Shown: positions 39,414 through 50,095 of the stretch, piece by piece
Layout of the letters: each line of letters opens with the position of its first letter
Position numbering within the stretch: the first letter of the stretch is position 1
Assembly (NCBI GenBank): GCA_001600495.1
Contig: BCKE01000073.1
Coordinates: forward strand, 115,699 to 179,698
DNA length: 64,000 bases
Origin: Pilasporangium apinafurcum
Taxonomy: Eukaryota > Oomycota > Peronosporomycetes > Pythiales > Pythiaceae
Direction: 5' to 3'
Program-made: the position numbers and the translations under genes
Notes under the pieces: generated by a model
The model's input: the letters and a program-made list of their open reading frames with translations, nothing else
The model's database searches: none
What the model was told of the DNA's origin: nothing

Positions 39414-40893
39414 ATGGGGGCGATGGATGTGCTGAAGAAATGGGACTTTTACAAGAAGATCCCAGAGGTAGATAGCTACTGCTTTTCAATGTGCTTTCGG
39501 TTTGGTATGGCGGGAGCTCACGCGTTTCTTGTTTTCATAGGATTTGACGGTGAGCACACTGCCTGGCGTGAGTCTCTCCATCGCTGGGTGTTTCATCATG
39601 CTGATTCTCTTCATCCTCGAGTTCAATAGCTACCTGACCGTAGACTATAAGTACGATATCGTTATGGACGAAGGACTCGACACGACCATGCGCATCAATT
39701 TCAACATCACGGTCCCAGATTTGCCTTGCGAGTTCGCGACCGTCGATGTCTCGGATATGACCGGTACACGTAAGCACAACATGACGAAAAACATTTACAA
39801 GATCCGCATTGACCACAAGGGTCGTCACGTTGGTCTGGCCAACGATGAGCAGGTGCAGCCCATTTACGCTGACGATGCTGACTACGGTGACCTTCCTGAA
39901 TCGGATGCGGTGGTAACAGTGCTAGACGAGAACACGTTTGAACCGTTCCTGAAAGAACACCACTACGTTGCTGTAGATTTCTATGCTCCATGGTGTATCT
40001 GGTGTAAGCGATTGGAGCCTGTGTGGACCCGTGTGGCGAAGACCTTGCCAAGTCTGCATTACGGCCAGCGAATGCGTGTTGCGTCGGTCGATTGCCAAGC
40101 GCATCCCATGCTCTGCCAACGGCAATTCATCCGCGCATATCCGACCATTCTCTTTTACAAAGACGGCGATGTCTCTCCCGTGGAAATGTATTTTGGGGAT
40201 CGCACAGTGGAGGCATTTGTTGCAAAATTCAAACAGCTCTTTGAAGGAGAAGTTGATGCAGTCGAAGCCCGGAAGAAGAAGCTCCATGAACAGGACAAGA
40301 AAGAAGCGCAAGCGAAAGGGCACGCTATTGCTCGTACTACTGGTCCAGAAGGCTGCCGATTGTATGGGTATTTGTATGTCAAGCGTGTACCAGGCAACTT
40401 TCACGTGCACTTGTCGAATCCAGCGTATTCGATGGATCATGAGCTCGTGAATGCGTCGCATGTTGTGAATGAGTTGTGGTTTGGCGAGCATCTGACGCCA
40501 CGCGAACGGTCGTTGATCCCTCAGAACGCGCAGATGCAGCTCTACACACACCGCCTGGATAGTCAGGAGTTCACAGCATTCAACAAGAACCACACATACG
40601 TCCATTACATCAAGGTCGTGACGAATTCATACGTGCAGAAGTCGGAGAACGACATCAACATTTACAAGTACACGGCGCATAGCAATGAATACCTTGAGAC
40701 AGATGACCTTCCGTCCATCATGTTCCGTTATGATTTATCGCCTATGTCGGTGCGCATCACGGAGAATTCTGTGCCGTTCTACCACTTCATCACGTCGGCG
40801 TGTGCGATTATTGGTGGTGTGTTCACGGTCATTGGGATTATCGACCAAGTGATTCATCAAACAGTGCGCGCGATGAACAAGAAAGTTCTGTAA
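39414..40893 (+). CDS. ERGIC/thioredoxin fusion protein disulfide isomerase (PDIL5-4 type), two exons
   Basis: Exons 39414-39467 and 39541-40893 join in phase 0 over a 73-nt GT-AG intron to give 468 aa. A short cytosolic start (MDVLKKWDFYKKIPE) precedes a membrane segment (about 27-47, SIAGCFIMLILFILEF) and an ERGIC_N-like region. A thioredoxin domain follows, with active site APWCIWCK (C170/C173). A COPII-coated ERV domain comes next, and a second membrane segment near the end (FITSACAIIGGVFTVIGIID). This order is that of plant and protist PDI 5-3/5-4 proteins, which combine Erv41/46-like cargo cycling between ER and Golgi with disulfide exchange. CIWC is unusual against the common CGHC and may shift redox potential. 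Confidence 0.9.
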
Positions 40894-41526
40894 GCCGAGA
40901 GAAGAGAGACCCCAAGCAAGAGTAAGTTGAAAAATAAACCCTGGCGATCGGTGTCTGGTCTTAGACGAGTGGAAGAATGTGTTGTATGGTGATCAATGAT
41001 TTAATTGAGTTGTTCAAAGAGCTTTCCTTGGCTGTAACATCTTAGCACCAGCGATTCATACCTCAAATACAAATCTGAATTACTAAGAGAATCTCATGAA
41101 CAAATAGCAGTCACTTTTCATAAGCACTGGATACGAGCCAAGAGAGGTGGACTGTTGATCGAAAGGAGCCGAGACGAAAGTCACAGGCATCATAGAACGA
41201 AGCACACAACAACTGGTAGAAAAGAATAACATCCCCAAGTCGATGCTTGCTTCCCATAATGAAGCCTATAGTTGATCTTGACACCGAAAACTTCTGACAA
41301 CATATATCCACTTCTTCATCTGATCCTATTCACGGTCGACTGCCGCTACCCTGGCCCGATGCAAAGGGCATTTCTCTTGCGTGTAGTCATGCAGTCATTG
41401 CGAAATGTCCATACGTCCCTTCGAAGCTGCTCGGCCGCATACTGCCCCCATGAAAATAGCCATACGCATGACCACAACGCGGTGTTTCCCGACTCTGCTC
41501 GCTCGTTGTGTTGATGATATACTTTA
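40894..41526. other. Intergenic stretch
   Basis: Contains the 3' region of the PDI-type gene (AATAAA-like aaaaataaac at about 40928) and no recognised gene before the ankyrin-type relic. Confidence 0.4.
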
Positions 41527-42215
41527 CTATTTCTGCATTGCAGTGTTCCACGTAATGCATATGATGATACATAAACATCTCAACACTTCGATGATGATCG
41601 TCGTGGAATAACCGTTTCGATGCTCGTAGAGAAATTGAACTACCCCAAGATGATTACTTGCTGCAACTCTATCCATTGCTTCAGCTGCATGGCCATTGCC
41701 TCGGTGTTCATGAAGGAAGTAAACAACGTCCAGATGATTGTTCTCTGCAGCTTTGTCCATTGCGTTGACTGCACAACCTTGAACACGATACGCATGCAGG
41801 AGTTTAACCAGCTCCATATACTTGTATTCTGCAGTTAAATTAAACCGGTGAGGTACCGCAATTGCCGCTTTTGATAAAAGAACAAGTATGTACTTCACAA
41901 TACTTGTCCATTCTCCAGTGTCTCGTACAGCATGACATCGGAAACATAGTCAAATCCTTGGTCGGGAAGCCATTCGATGACGCGGAGGTGATCACGTCAG
42001 GCAGAGACCTCCGCATGACAGCGCGAAGCATATATTCGTACATGTGGGATTGTGGCTAATAACCGCTGCAGCATCGAGAGATTTTCCATCACTATTGTGA
42101 CTTGCGAAAGCTGAGACTGGCTCTTTCACCTTTGGTTTCCAGAAGCTACTTGTAAATCTCCCAGTGTCCTGATGAAGAAAATGCTAGATTTACGCACGCT
42201 GTAGTTGCTATGACA
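41527..42215 (-). pseudogene. Relic of an ankyrin-type family member
   Basis: Minus-strand pieces in shifting frames match the middle and distal part of the family. SGHWEIYK lies next to a stop, then NLSMLQRLLATIPHV, then HLRVIEWLPDQGFDYV. An open stretch follows with GCAVNAMDKAAENNHLDVVY and AMDRVAASNHLGVVQFLYEH. Stops and frame changes are frequent and the N-terminal module and cap are absent. It lies immediately 3' of intact member 8 on the same strand, so it may be a decayed tandem duplicate. Confidence 0.8.
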
Positions 42216-42230
42216 ATAGCATGAGTCTCT

Positions 42231-43868
42231 TTACTTTGTTTCAGCAGCGATGGCGTCTAACCAATAACGGATGTGGAAGCGTTCAGCATGACACCGCATG
42301 CGGTTTAAATCCATCATTTCTCTTTTGTGCTCGTACAGCCACTCCAACACATCCAATTGCCCCTCAACCATTGCATGCATGCCAACACTTTTGGTGCATC
42401 CTTCCGTTCGATTGTGATGAAGAAAGTCGAGAACTTTGATATTCAATGCACGATCCATAGCCCTTGTTGTACATCCTTCCGTTCTATTTTCGTGAAGGAA
42501 TTTAACAACAGCAAAATGACCGTTTTCCGCGGCTTTGTCCATTGCCTTAGTGCTACAACCCACATCTCCATGATGGTGATGTAAGAACTCTACGACTTCA
42601 AAATAACCGCGTTCAGCAGCTACATTAAGCAGCCCTGATGTCGACAGCAAATGCGGATGATGCTCACCAAGCCATTTTACGATAGAGAGCTTGCCTTTTT
42701 TCACCGCGTAGCGCAGATGTTTGTCCGTAAACATGTATCTTTGACCATTTAACCACTTGATCACATCGAGAGGTGCGCTCCTGACAACATAGTCCATCTG
42801 TTTGAAGAAACTACAAAACAAATTTGGTTTTTGTTCCAGCAGCCAGTCAAGCATCGCCACATTTCCACTCACTGCTGCAATTTCAATAAATCCAGCTTTG
42901 CAGTCCAATTGATTCTCATGCAACCATTTGCACAGTTCCCAATGCCCATCTGACGATTTGTCACTTCCCCAATACAAATGCTGGCCTTCCCCTACTGATA
43001 TATACTCTTCGCTGCGGCTGGTATAGAGCCACTTAAACATCTCGAGGTTGCCAGTCAACACACCAGCATTTAAAATTTCGTTAGTAACATCACCAACTTC
43101 TTCGTGGTTGGTGTGGAGATACTTGGCTACATGGAAATGGTGGTAACAGACAGCATTCCAGAAATGAATTGGTGTGAATGGCTCTGCATAGTGCTCATGT
43201 AGCCACAACATCAGTGTCAAGTCCCCAGTACGTGAAGCTTTATCCATAGCCATGCAAGTGGCAATTTCAATTGAATTTGTCTGCAGAAACGGCAGCACTT
43301 GAGTGTGAAGATCTGAGAACGGCAAATTACGGTTATCAACGGCAAACAAGTGTTTGGTCTTACTGTGTTCCCATAACACACGAAGCACGTCCACAAATCC
43401 ACGTGGGATAATGTTTCGTCGCAGTACATAGCGATCTACGCTTGTATCATCCGGAAACATATCCAGTACCCATTCTAAAAAATCTGCATGGCCATTTTCA
43501 GCTGCGTCACCAGCCGCAAACGTGCATTTTCCCTCAGGGAAATATACTTCACATAGCCATTTGGCGCCAGTAAGGAAGCCATGGGCAGCCAGCACCCACA
43601 TCGCTTGTGTGAAATGCCATTGACGGTAGCACTTGACCATCAATGATGACAATTTCTTCTTTGTCCATTCGCGTTCTTGTATGGCAGCGACACGTTGTAG
43701 GAGCTCAACCGAGTCGAATTTGGCGGCATGTGCGAGGCTTTTGCAGGTCAACGACACGTCAAGAAATGCGCTAATGTCGCTGATGACTTCTGTTAATGCA
43801 GCTAGTGCAGGTTGTTGGTTCACTACCACCGACACACATGTCAACAGCGGCGGGAAGTCGCTCGGCAT
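42231..43868 (-). CDS. Ankyrin-type repeat protein, family member 8
   Basis: 545 aa from the ATG at 43868, intronless. The N-terminal module (LTEVISDISAFLDVSLTCKSLAHAAKF) carries two or three extra residues compared with other members. The repeats include GHWELCKWLHENQLDC, GNVAMLDWLLEQK, VAERGYFEVVEFLHHHHG and LHENRTEGCTTRAMDRAL, then HHNRTEGCTKSVGMHA. The cap is LEWLYEHKREMMDLNRMRCHAERFHIRYWLDAIAAETK. It is separated from the main cluster by two unique genes. A MITE-like element of the same type as that upstream of member 2 lies about 320 bp upstream. Confidence 0.85.
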   Translation of the reverse strand: MPSDFPPLLTCVSVVVNQQPALAALTEVISDISAFLDVSLTCKSLAHAAKFDSVELLQRVAAIQEREWTKKKLSSLMVKCYRQWHFTQAMWVLAAHGFLTGAKWLCEVYFPEGKCTFAAGDAAENGHADFLEWVLDMFPDDTSVDRYVLRRNIIPRGFVDVLRVLWEHSKTKHLFAVDNRNLPFSDLHTQVLPFLQTNSIEIATCMAMDKASRTGDLTLMLWLHEHYAEPFTPIHFWNAVCYHHFHVAKYLHTNHEEVGDVTNEILNAGVLTGNLEMFKWLYTSRSEEYISVGEGQHLYWGSDKSSDGHWELCKWLHENQLDCKAGFIEIAAVSGNVAMLDWLLEQKPNLFCSFFKQMDYVVRSAPLDVIKWLNGQRYMFTDKHLRYAVKKGKLSIVKWLGEHHPHLLSTSGLLNVAAERGYFEVVEFLHHHHGDVGCSTKAMDKAAENGHFAVVKFLHENRTEGCTTRAMDRALNIKVLDFLHHNRTEGCTKSVGMHAMVEGQLDVLEWLYEHKREMMDLNRMRCHAERFHIRYWLDAIAAETK

Positions 43869-44190
43869 GGCCTTTCGTATTAGTGTTGAAAATGCGCATT
43901 GCTTCTGGTACCTAAAATAGTGTAGAAATTTGTTATTGCGACCTTCCTGCGACCTTTCATGACTGCAAGCATGATATCCCTATCCCTAGGAATGTTGGTT
44001 TTGTATCTTGGAGATCGATACCAAATATCAATTTGAGGAGAAAATTCATAATGAATACCTAGCCCTAATTTAGCTAAGGTTTTTGATGAATGTAAAACAG
44101 AATTTCATTCAATCAATCAGAAAAATCCATTTCTTATTCGCCATTGACTGAGAAAAAATCCCAGGAGTAGGATCAATGGGCAAATAGATG

Positions 44191-44300
44191 CTATTACCAA
44201 GCGCAACGAAAATGTCACCCTAGATAATAATACTGGAGACTCCAATGGAGTCCAGCTATTGCCTAGCAACCTATGACACTAAAGGACACTTATTTTTTTG
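44191..44300. mobile_element. MITE-like element upstream of family member 8
   Basis: Left terminus CTATTACCAAGCGCAACGAA (continuing AATGTCACC) and, about 80 bp later, GACACTAAAGGACACTTATT. Both correspond to the ends of the element at 24005-24156. A further right-type terminus (gacattcttggtgccctccg) occurs at about 44664, close to the repeat-unit boundary at 44721. Confidence 0.45.
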
Positions 44301-44638
44301 TCCTATGTTCTAGCTCTACAAAACTCTGAGGATCTTCTTCTTGTCTGGCGGGTCCGTACGCTTTGCTTCGCGTGACGGCATTGTGCTTTCCGTAACGATA
44401 GATTGGAGAATGGTCGAATGCTATCGTATGCTTGCTGGTCCGTCATGGAAGATCAAATTCGCTAAATTGCGAGTGCTTGTGAAAGCATTTTCTTGCGAAT
44501 AAATGGTGTGAATACATTGTTTGAGGTCATCTAATGTATGCCAGGTGTTTGCAGATATCAAGAATCTCAGCGATCTTGTTGAGGGTGAACCCTTGGGTCT
44601 AAAGACGAAAACAAATTTGTCGTTCAGCAATTGATTTC

Positions 44639-44992
44639 ATGACTATATTTTTGTGGATAAGGATGACATTCTTGGTGCCCTCCGTATTAAATAATAGCTT
44701 TACTTTTTTATATCGTTATATACAGCTTACTTCAAAGGACAAGATACGATCATGTATCTTTGCTAACTCTTACTTCAATGGCAACGACACGTATTTGTAT
44801 CTTCGCCAACTATTCCTTCATATTGCCATCAACAATCATATGCGCTATTGCGATGGAAACAAACATCGAGATAAGTATGATGAGAGGCGTAGAGAATTGA
44901 ACTTATGTTCAAAGAAATGTGAAAAGTGTTTAGTTACATTTCCTACAGCAAATACTTTTTACCAACACAAAAAAAGATGTAGTAGCGTCTAA
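44639..44992 (+). CDS. C2HC-like zinc-finger protein fragment, longer copy
   Basis: 117 aa from the ATG at 44639. The C-terminal part lies in the repeat unit and shows CEKC-x12-H-x3-C (LVTFPTANTFYQ between Cys pair and His). The first 28 or so residues lie outside the unit and are hydrophobic and aromatic, so the ORF is a junction product unless this copy is the ancestral one. No family is recognised. It could be a remnant of a larger zinc-finger or transposon-encoded protein. Confidence 0.35.
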   Translation: MTIFLWIRMTFLVPSVLNNSFTFLYRYIQLTSKDKIRSCIFANSYFNGNDTYLYLRQLFLHIAINNHMRYCDGNKHRDKYDERRRELNLCSKKCEKCLVTFPTANTFYQHKKRCSSV

Positions 44993-45000
44993 AGTAATCA

Positions 45001-45267
45001 ATGTCTAATATTCGAACCACCACCATCTTCATTCATCGTCAAAACATTCAATTCTCCAACAACAACCAAGACGAACTACCTATCACATATCGACCTTCAA
45101 CCAAAACCACCATCACCACAGCTGCCTTGCTTCCGCCACTCGAATGGGATGGAACGAAAACAGACGCGTCCGAATGCACGACGGACGCCATCACCATTCA
45201 ACACAGAAACAATAATCAACTTGATGTCATCAGGTATCCAAGACGTGGCATGATATCCGGCATTTGA
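45001..45267 (+). CDS. Hypothetical Asn/Thr-rich 88-aa frame (copy B)
   Basis: Identical in sequence to the frame at 1301-1567. It starts 8 bp after the zinc-finger stop. No domain is visible and it may be noncoding leader. Confidence 0.2.
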   Translation: MSNIRTTTIFIHRQNIQFSNNNQDELPITYRPSTKTTITTAALLPPLEWDGTKTDASECTTDAITIQHRNNNQLDVIRYPRRGMISGI

Positions 45268-45490
45268 CATCCGTCAATCACATACAAATACAACAACTAG
45301 CAGCCATCGCTTCCAAATCAACAAAAATCGACCGTTTTCCACGAAACACACTACGCATTCTCGCCTAGAGACGTCCCAATCACAACCCCTAGTGACAATG
45401 ACAGACTTTCACAACAATCCACCGACCGCCACTGCTCTCCAAACCAACACAACGCTACTTGCTTCCAACTTCACAAGCTACAACAATGCT

Positions 45491-45712
45491 ATGAAGTTCA
45501 TTACCTTCGTTGTCGCTGCGCTTGTCGCTATCACTACTGGTGTGGCACCGACCAATGCTGCAGTCAGCAATGACGTTGCTGCTCCAGCCAGTCCATCATC
45601 CGTCATCTCACCACAGGAAGCGCTACAAGCGATCAAGGGACTTGAACTTCCCAAAGAAGTCACGCTCACTAATACCGCCGAGTATATCCCAGAACCACCA
45701 CAACAACAATAA
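45491..45712 (+). CDS. Small secreted protein, copy B
   Basis: 73 aa, identical to the copy at 856-1077. A signal peptide (MKFITFVVAALVAITTGVA, then PTNA before the predicted cut) precedes a short cysteine-free mature chain ending in a PPQQQ tail. The upstream in-frame ATGs at 45392 and 45398 would bury the signal peptide, so they are less likely starts. Identity between two copies 44 kb apart shows very recent duplication or conversion. Expression and function are unknown. Confidence 0.55.
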   Translation: MKFITFVVAALVAITTGVAPTNAAVSNDVAAPASPSSVISPQEALQAIKGLELPKEVTLTNTAEYIPEPPQQQ

Positions 45713-45775
45713 ACCGACAAGAGAAGTCAATCTTCGCGGTGCGTAATCCGATGACAGAAGGAATGGTGAGGAGGC

Positions 45776-45928
45776 TGGGGTGGATTCGGACCATACCGCT
45801 TCGGATTTACTTGCGGTGACTGGGAAGGATGAGCTTACCCACTCGGTTACTGGAAGGCTTATGGTGCTGGGTTGTACGGAGGTGGCTGGGGACTTGGCAT
45901 TCCCTTTGACGATCTCTTCTATTGCTAA
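45776..45928 (+). pseudogene. Decayed Gly/Tyr-rich tail (copy B)
   Basis: The same 51-codon frame as 640-792, with the internal TGA and the FYC ending conserved. The shared lesion shows that decay, or a real intron arrangement, predates the duplication. Confidence 0.5.
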
Positions 45929-46217
45929 ATTATCGGCACCGACTGTCGTTTACACGCTTGGATTGGGAATCTCCGATGCCATCGCGCTATGAATGAATTT
46001 CAAGAGCGCGTGGATAGGATGCAACGTCGTCGTAAACTATCGCTCGTTTCTCATCACTAAACAATCAACATCCGAGCTTTTTCGTATCGTGCCTCCGTAT
46101 TATTACCAAGGACATCGAGAATGTCACAATAGGATTTATGTCATGGCAGCAGGGTGACATTCTCGGTGCTCTTTGTAATAACTTTTACCTCCCATTTCTC
46201 CCGCGTCTACAATACAT

Positions 46218-46560
46218 TTTTATTTCTTTTTGAAGCAAATAGATCCACATCGATAGAAGCAAAAACTTGTCTCCAATTCTCCTCAATGACCTCTCTTCTT
46301 TTTCAAGAACGGATGTGAGGAGATCAAATGCATAGAAAATCAAAGCGCTTGTTCAAAAAGTGCAGCGCGAGTAGTATCAATGCGAAAGAAAAAGATCACA
46401 CTCGAAACATCTTTCTCGAGAATGACTACCTATTCATCGAATCCAGGTGTCGGAGATGACTACTCTGCGGTTGTCTAGTCTTAAGTAGCTTTTGCTGGTC
46501 AAGTCGGACCCAAAGAGAAAAGAGGAGGTTCTCTCTGGGGTATTTTCGTATCTCATGATC
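46218..46560 (-). repeat. Dispersed repeat of about 340 bp, copy 2
   Basis: Inverted match to 35348-35690. The plus-strand frame containing KEKDHTRNIFLENDYLFIE is conserved at protein level but interrupted by stops here (for example after ESRCRR). It lies between repeat unit B and the 3' end of the VPS16 gene. Confidence 0.7.
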
Positions 46561-46677
46561 CCCGAGATTAAACCACATATATTTTTGTACACAATCACAT
46601 GTACATGTATTACCCACATAGATGTCGCTAAAGCCTCTTTACGCTTGCTACTCCCCGACGACCTGATCGTCGCCAAA

Positions 46678-49293
46678 CTACGACACAAATCCTAGTTCCA
46701 TAGCGGCCTTGTCTGCTTGGTTGCAAATGTCTGTATCTCCGCACAAGTTTCGGACGCTCGTCAGTTTTTCTGGATCCTTCAACTTGATCGCAAGCTGCAA
46801 GGCATCTTGGTACATCTCCAAATGGATTAACGTCTCAAATTTCTCATCAACAGCGGTGATGCGAGCTGTGTACGCTTCAGCCTGTTGCTTTTCGCCTTCC
46901 TCCAGACAAGCGACGGCAAACGCTTTGAAACCACAGGGTGGGTTCTTCTTTTCCGTGGAGAACTTTTGCAACGCATCCCATTGGTGTGTCTCGGCTAACG
47001 CCTTGATTTTTACGCGATAGAAACGTTTTTCTGGGACCTTGAACTTTTTGGAGAACGTTGCGGCCAGATTTAGCAGTTTGGGTTCGTACTTGCTGTCACG
47101 AATCATAATCTTCATAGTATCCGAGATCGATAACCCCACAAATTGCCGCTTCTTGATATTCTCTGGCTTTTCTTCGAGTTTTGCCTGTTCTTGCAAAAGA
47201 TCTATCTGCTCTTCTGCGAGTTTAGCAGTAACGGGCAGTTTCGCTGCATTAAGCTTCGCCATTGCTTCTTTAAGTGCTTCTAGTTTTTCATCCAGATCTT
47301 TTGTTTTGAAAGAAAGTAAGATGTCGTTTTCTGCGCCGGTCAGGTCATTAAATAACACTGAAAGTTTGGAGCTCTTGCTAGACTTATAGTATTGCAACAT
47401 GAGACTCACAGCCTCTTCGTACATCGTCTCGCGACTCAGAACGTATCGGAATTCGTCCATCGATGGTAGCGTGCGTTCCAAATGGAACAACGTCATATAA
47501 ATCAAATCCGTATTGTTCGATTCTAGAGACTTTCGAAGCGCCAGCTCAAATTCTCCCATCGAGAGCAGCAAAGGTACTTGATCAGTGGCGTTTTCCTCCA
47601 AATCCAAAAACATGGTCGCAAGTCGCCGACGATTGACACGTTCTGCACAACTCGCAATATCAGCATATGAAACAAGCGTAGCATTCTTTAGCTTTTTGCG
47701 AATCAGCGCCACTAGCTCTTCGTCGGACACATTCGAGGATGCGGATGCCTTCACTTTCTCGCAAGCCCAGTGTACCAAGACGCGATCAGTTGTAATCTTC
47801 AAATACTCGCAAATCTTTAGCGCCAAAAAATGATGCCGCATTGCAACAAGACGACTGATAACTACTTCGGCACTGAGACGATCGAATTGTCCGACAGTTA
47901 ACGGAAACCCAATCGACTGTTGCCGAAGAGCGTTTAACACACGGATTTTACGACACATTTCGACAAATTGCTCCGCATCCAACACGCTCCCATTTTCCAG
48001 TGATGCCGTGTTGGCGGAATCCATGGCAGAATCCACGAAGCATTTACCATACGAAGCAGCGCGGAGCAGCGTGGTCTGTGATGCGTAATCAAATTCACTA
48101 CCTGCTGCTTCAATGCAGTCTTTGATTGCCTCCTCTAATGTGTTTTGGCTTTGAATGAATCGGATGTGCTCATCAGCCTTGGCATCACCGGAATCGAAAG
48201 CATCCAATGCCTGGAAGAGCATAGCTGCGGCGGCTGTGGATCCTACACCCTTGATGTTCTCCACGCACGTGGGGACGCGAATGACGAGGTCGTGAGTGGA
48301 CGCGCTATATACCCGACAACTATCGATCTCCTGTGCCAAAAAGATATTTTCATCATACGGAAACCGTAGCCACGAGCCGTACGGGCCAACCATAATGAGT
48401 CCAGCATTCGGCCAATAGAGCAAGATGGAATCTTCACCACACCAGCACATCGACAGCGGACTGGACTTGCTTTGGGTATCGAACGACAAAATCTTCTTCT
48501 CCATCATTGTATTCATGACTGTGAGGATGCCGTCTTGCGAGAAAATCGCCATAAACATGCCATTCGGTGCGATTGCGATCGCCGAGATTGGTGCCTTGAT
48601 CGATTCCTGCAGCTTCATGTCTTGTGCACCTCCTTCTTTACTCACAACAAGTAATGAGCGATCCGCTGTACCCAGGAATACTTCCGGGTAAATCGACTTT
48701 AGAAAACGCGGTTCCAGTACCGCCATACAAGTCGGTGGATTTGCTTCTGACAGCCCACATTCTGGTAAGAGCGAGACTTTGGGACGCACCGAGTCCAAAT
48801 CGAGCACCTGAATGAGCGCGATTTTCTCGGAAAGCGCCACAATACCACCACCCCAGCACTCAAACGTGACGATTTTGTCCTTTGATGTCGGTGGGAGGAT
48901 CGCGAATTGCGTTTCGACGTCGCCCACCATACTAAACGTCACACATGAACCATTTTCAAATACACACAGCAAGCGCAATTCGTCGGTCCAGCTCATGCCG
49001 ATCAGCGGGTTCAGTTTCCCCGTAGATGAATCTTTCTCGTCGTACTTTGCCCACGGCACCTCGCAAAGCTTCTTGCCGCACGCGTTGAAGATCATGAGCG
49101 ACCGCGCGAGTGACCTCCCCGCATCGATCTTGAGCAATTTCTTTGGGTCACGCAATAGCGCGATGGGTCCACCGAACGGCGCCGCCGCTGCGAGGTAGTC
49201 GCGCATGTCCCTTACCTCATCCTTCCACTCCATGTCGTATACGGGCCATTTCTGGTACTGCACCTTCCCCAGCGTATGCCACTCCGTCTCCAT
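46678..49293 (-). CDS. VPS16: VPS16, core subunit of HOPS/CORVET tethering complexes
   Basis: 871 aa, intronless, from the ATG at 49293. The first 420 or so residues form the Vps16_N beta-propeller (GMSWTDELRLLCVFENG, SLLVVSKEGG, CWCGEDSILLYWPNAG). The C-terminal half is the Vps16_C alpha-solenoid, with the characteristic helical stretches around AYTARITAVDEKFETLIHLE and AIKLKDPEKLTSVRNLC. Length and architecture fit the family (about 800-900 aa). With Vps11, Vps18 and Vps33 it forms the core tether driving fusion of late endosomes with vacuoles. It lies downstream of repeat unit B and is unrelated to the ankyrin-type array. Confidence 0.92.
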   Translation of the reverse strand: METEWHTLGKVQYQKWPVYDMEWKDEVRDMRDYLAAAAPFGGPIALLRDPKKLLKIDAGRSLARSLMIFNACGKKLCEVPWAKYDEKDSSTGKLNPLIGMSWTDELRLLCVFENGSCVTFSMVGDVETQFAILPPTSKDKIVTFECWGGGIVALSEKIALIQVLDLDSVRPKVSLLPECGLSEANPPTCMAVLEPRFLKSIYPEVFLGTADRSLLVVSKEGGAQDMKLQESIKAPISAIAIAPNGMFMAIFSQDGILTVMNTMMEKKILSFDTQSKSSPLSMCWCGEDSILLYWPNAGLIMVGPYGSWLRFPYDENIFLAQEIDSCRVYSASTHDLVIRVPTCVENIKGVGSTAAAAMLFQALDAFDSGDAKADEHIRFIQSQNTLEEAIKDCIEAAGSEFDYASQTTLLRAASYGKCFVDSAMDSANTASLENGSVLDAEQFVEMCRKIRVLNALRQQSIGFPLTVGQFDRLSAEVVISRLVAMRHHFLALKICEYLKITTDRVLVHWACEKVKASASSNVSDEELVALIRKKLKNATLVSYADIASCAERVNRRRLATMFLDLEENATDQVPLLLSMGEFELALRKSLESNNTDLIYMTLFHLERTLPSMDEFRYVLSRETMYEEAVSLMLQYYKSSKSSKLSVLFNDLTGAENDILLSFKTKDLDEKLEALKEAMAKLNAAKLPVTAKLAEEQIDLLQEQAKLEEKPENIKKRQFVGLSISDTMKIMIRDSKYEPKLLNLAATFSKKFKVPEKRFYRVKIKALAETHQWDALQKFSTEKKNPPCGFKAFAVACLEEGEKQQAEAYTARITAVDEKFETLIHLEMYQDALQLAIKLKDPEKLTSVRNLCGDTDICNQADKAAMELGFVS

Positions 49294-49735
49294 GTCTTCC
49301 GCACTTCCTCTTGCTCTACTTCCCTCCCCTCCTTTTTGAGCTTCGACGATGTGGAGAAGCGATGACCATCATTCCTCTTATATTTGAGGTGGTACACATC
49401 ATTACCAGGAACATTGCGAAAATAAAGCTCCTATAGTGGCAAAAAGTGTACTGCTGATTCAAAATGTAGATGGCTACATTCTTCTTTGCGTTTCCACTAC
49501 CGTTTCAAATGCCAATATCCTCGAAGAAGTGTTTTCTCTTTTTTAACACAGATGGAGAGAGGGGAGAAGCGTATACAATTGGCGACCACGCCAACCTCTC
49601 CACAGAATCTACTGACGTCTGTGATCGTGATGTTCCAGAAGATTCGTTGTTTAAATCCTGGCCTTTGGTGGTATGCGCTAGACTACGAGTGCCATAAGTC
49701 AAATAAAACCAAATCATACAGTCATTAGAAAGTAT
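49294..49735. other. Intergenic stretch upstream of VPS16
   Basis: Pyrimidine-rich near the VPS16 start (cttcccctcctttttg-like on the plus strand). No gene recognised. Confidence 0.4.
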
Positions 49736-50095
49736 GTAAAGGACTGTACAACCACAATGACGACGACTATGATGTTGACTTCATGTGTGTCACTGTGATT
49801 GCAGAATCGGATAGAAAGGTGCATAGCAGCTGCAATCACTTGGAGATTGTCAGGTCCTTCCATAAAAACAGAGCGAAGGACTGTGACATGATGAAAAAAT
49901 ATACTGGTGCACGTATTTTAGAGTCTCTGAATGCAAATCGAACTGGATGATGTACTACCAAAGCGTGGGTAAATGTTACCAAGAAAGGAGCTTCGAATTG
50001 CCTAGAGTGGCGTTTTGCATACAAACGTTAATTACTAGATTTCGACCATGTGCGACAGGCCACAAAGAACAAGTTACGTGTTCTTTATCGACCAT
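49736..50095 (+). pseudogene. Relic of an ankyrin-type family member
   Basis: Plus-strand frames read SSCNHLEIVRSFHKNRAKDC, then ILESLNANRTG with a stop where GCTT should follow, then NCLEWRFAYKR-stop-LLDFDHVRQATK and LRVLYR. These match the last two repeats and the C-terminal cap in order. There are several stops and no upstream repeats. Confidence 0.75.

Larger units (their letters stand above)
44721..46182 (+). repeat. 1,462-bp unit, copy B, inverted relative to 386-1847
   Basis: The reverse complement of 386-1847 with very few substitutions. Its right end, at 46182, is the outer end of a short TIR element (46098-46182); its left end is within about 60 bp of another right-type TIR. The flanks of the two copies differ, so the boundaries are sharp and the unit behaves like an inserted or transposed block. 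Confidence 0.9.

Noticed and set aside
45776-45928. Programmed TGA readthrough joining the Gly/Tyr-rich halves
   Set aside because: Decay explains the stop as well, and further stops separate this frame from the signal-peptide ORF.
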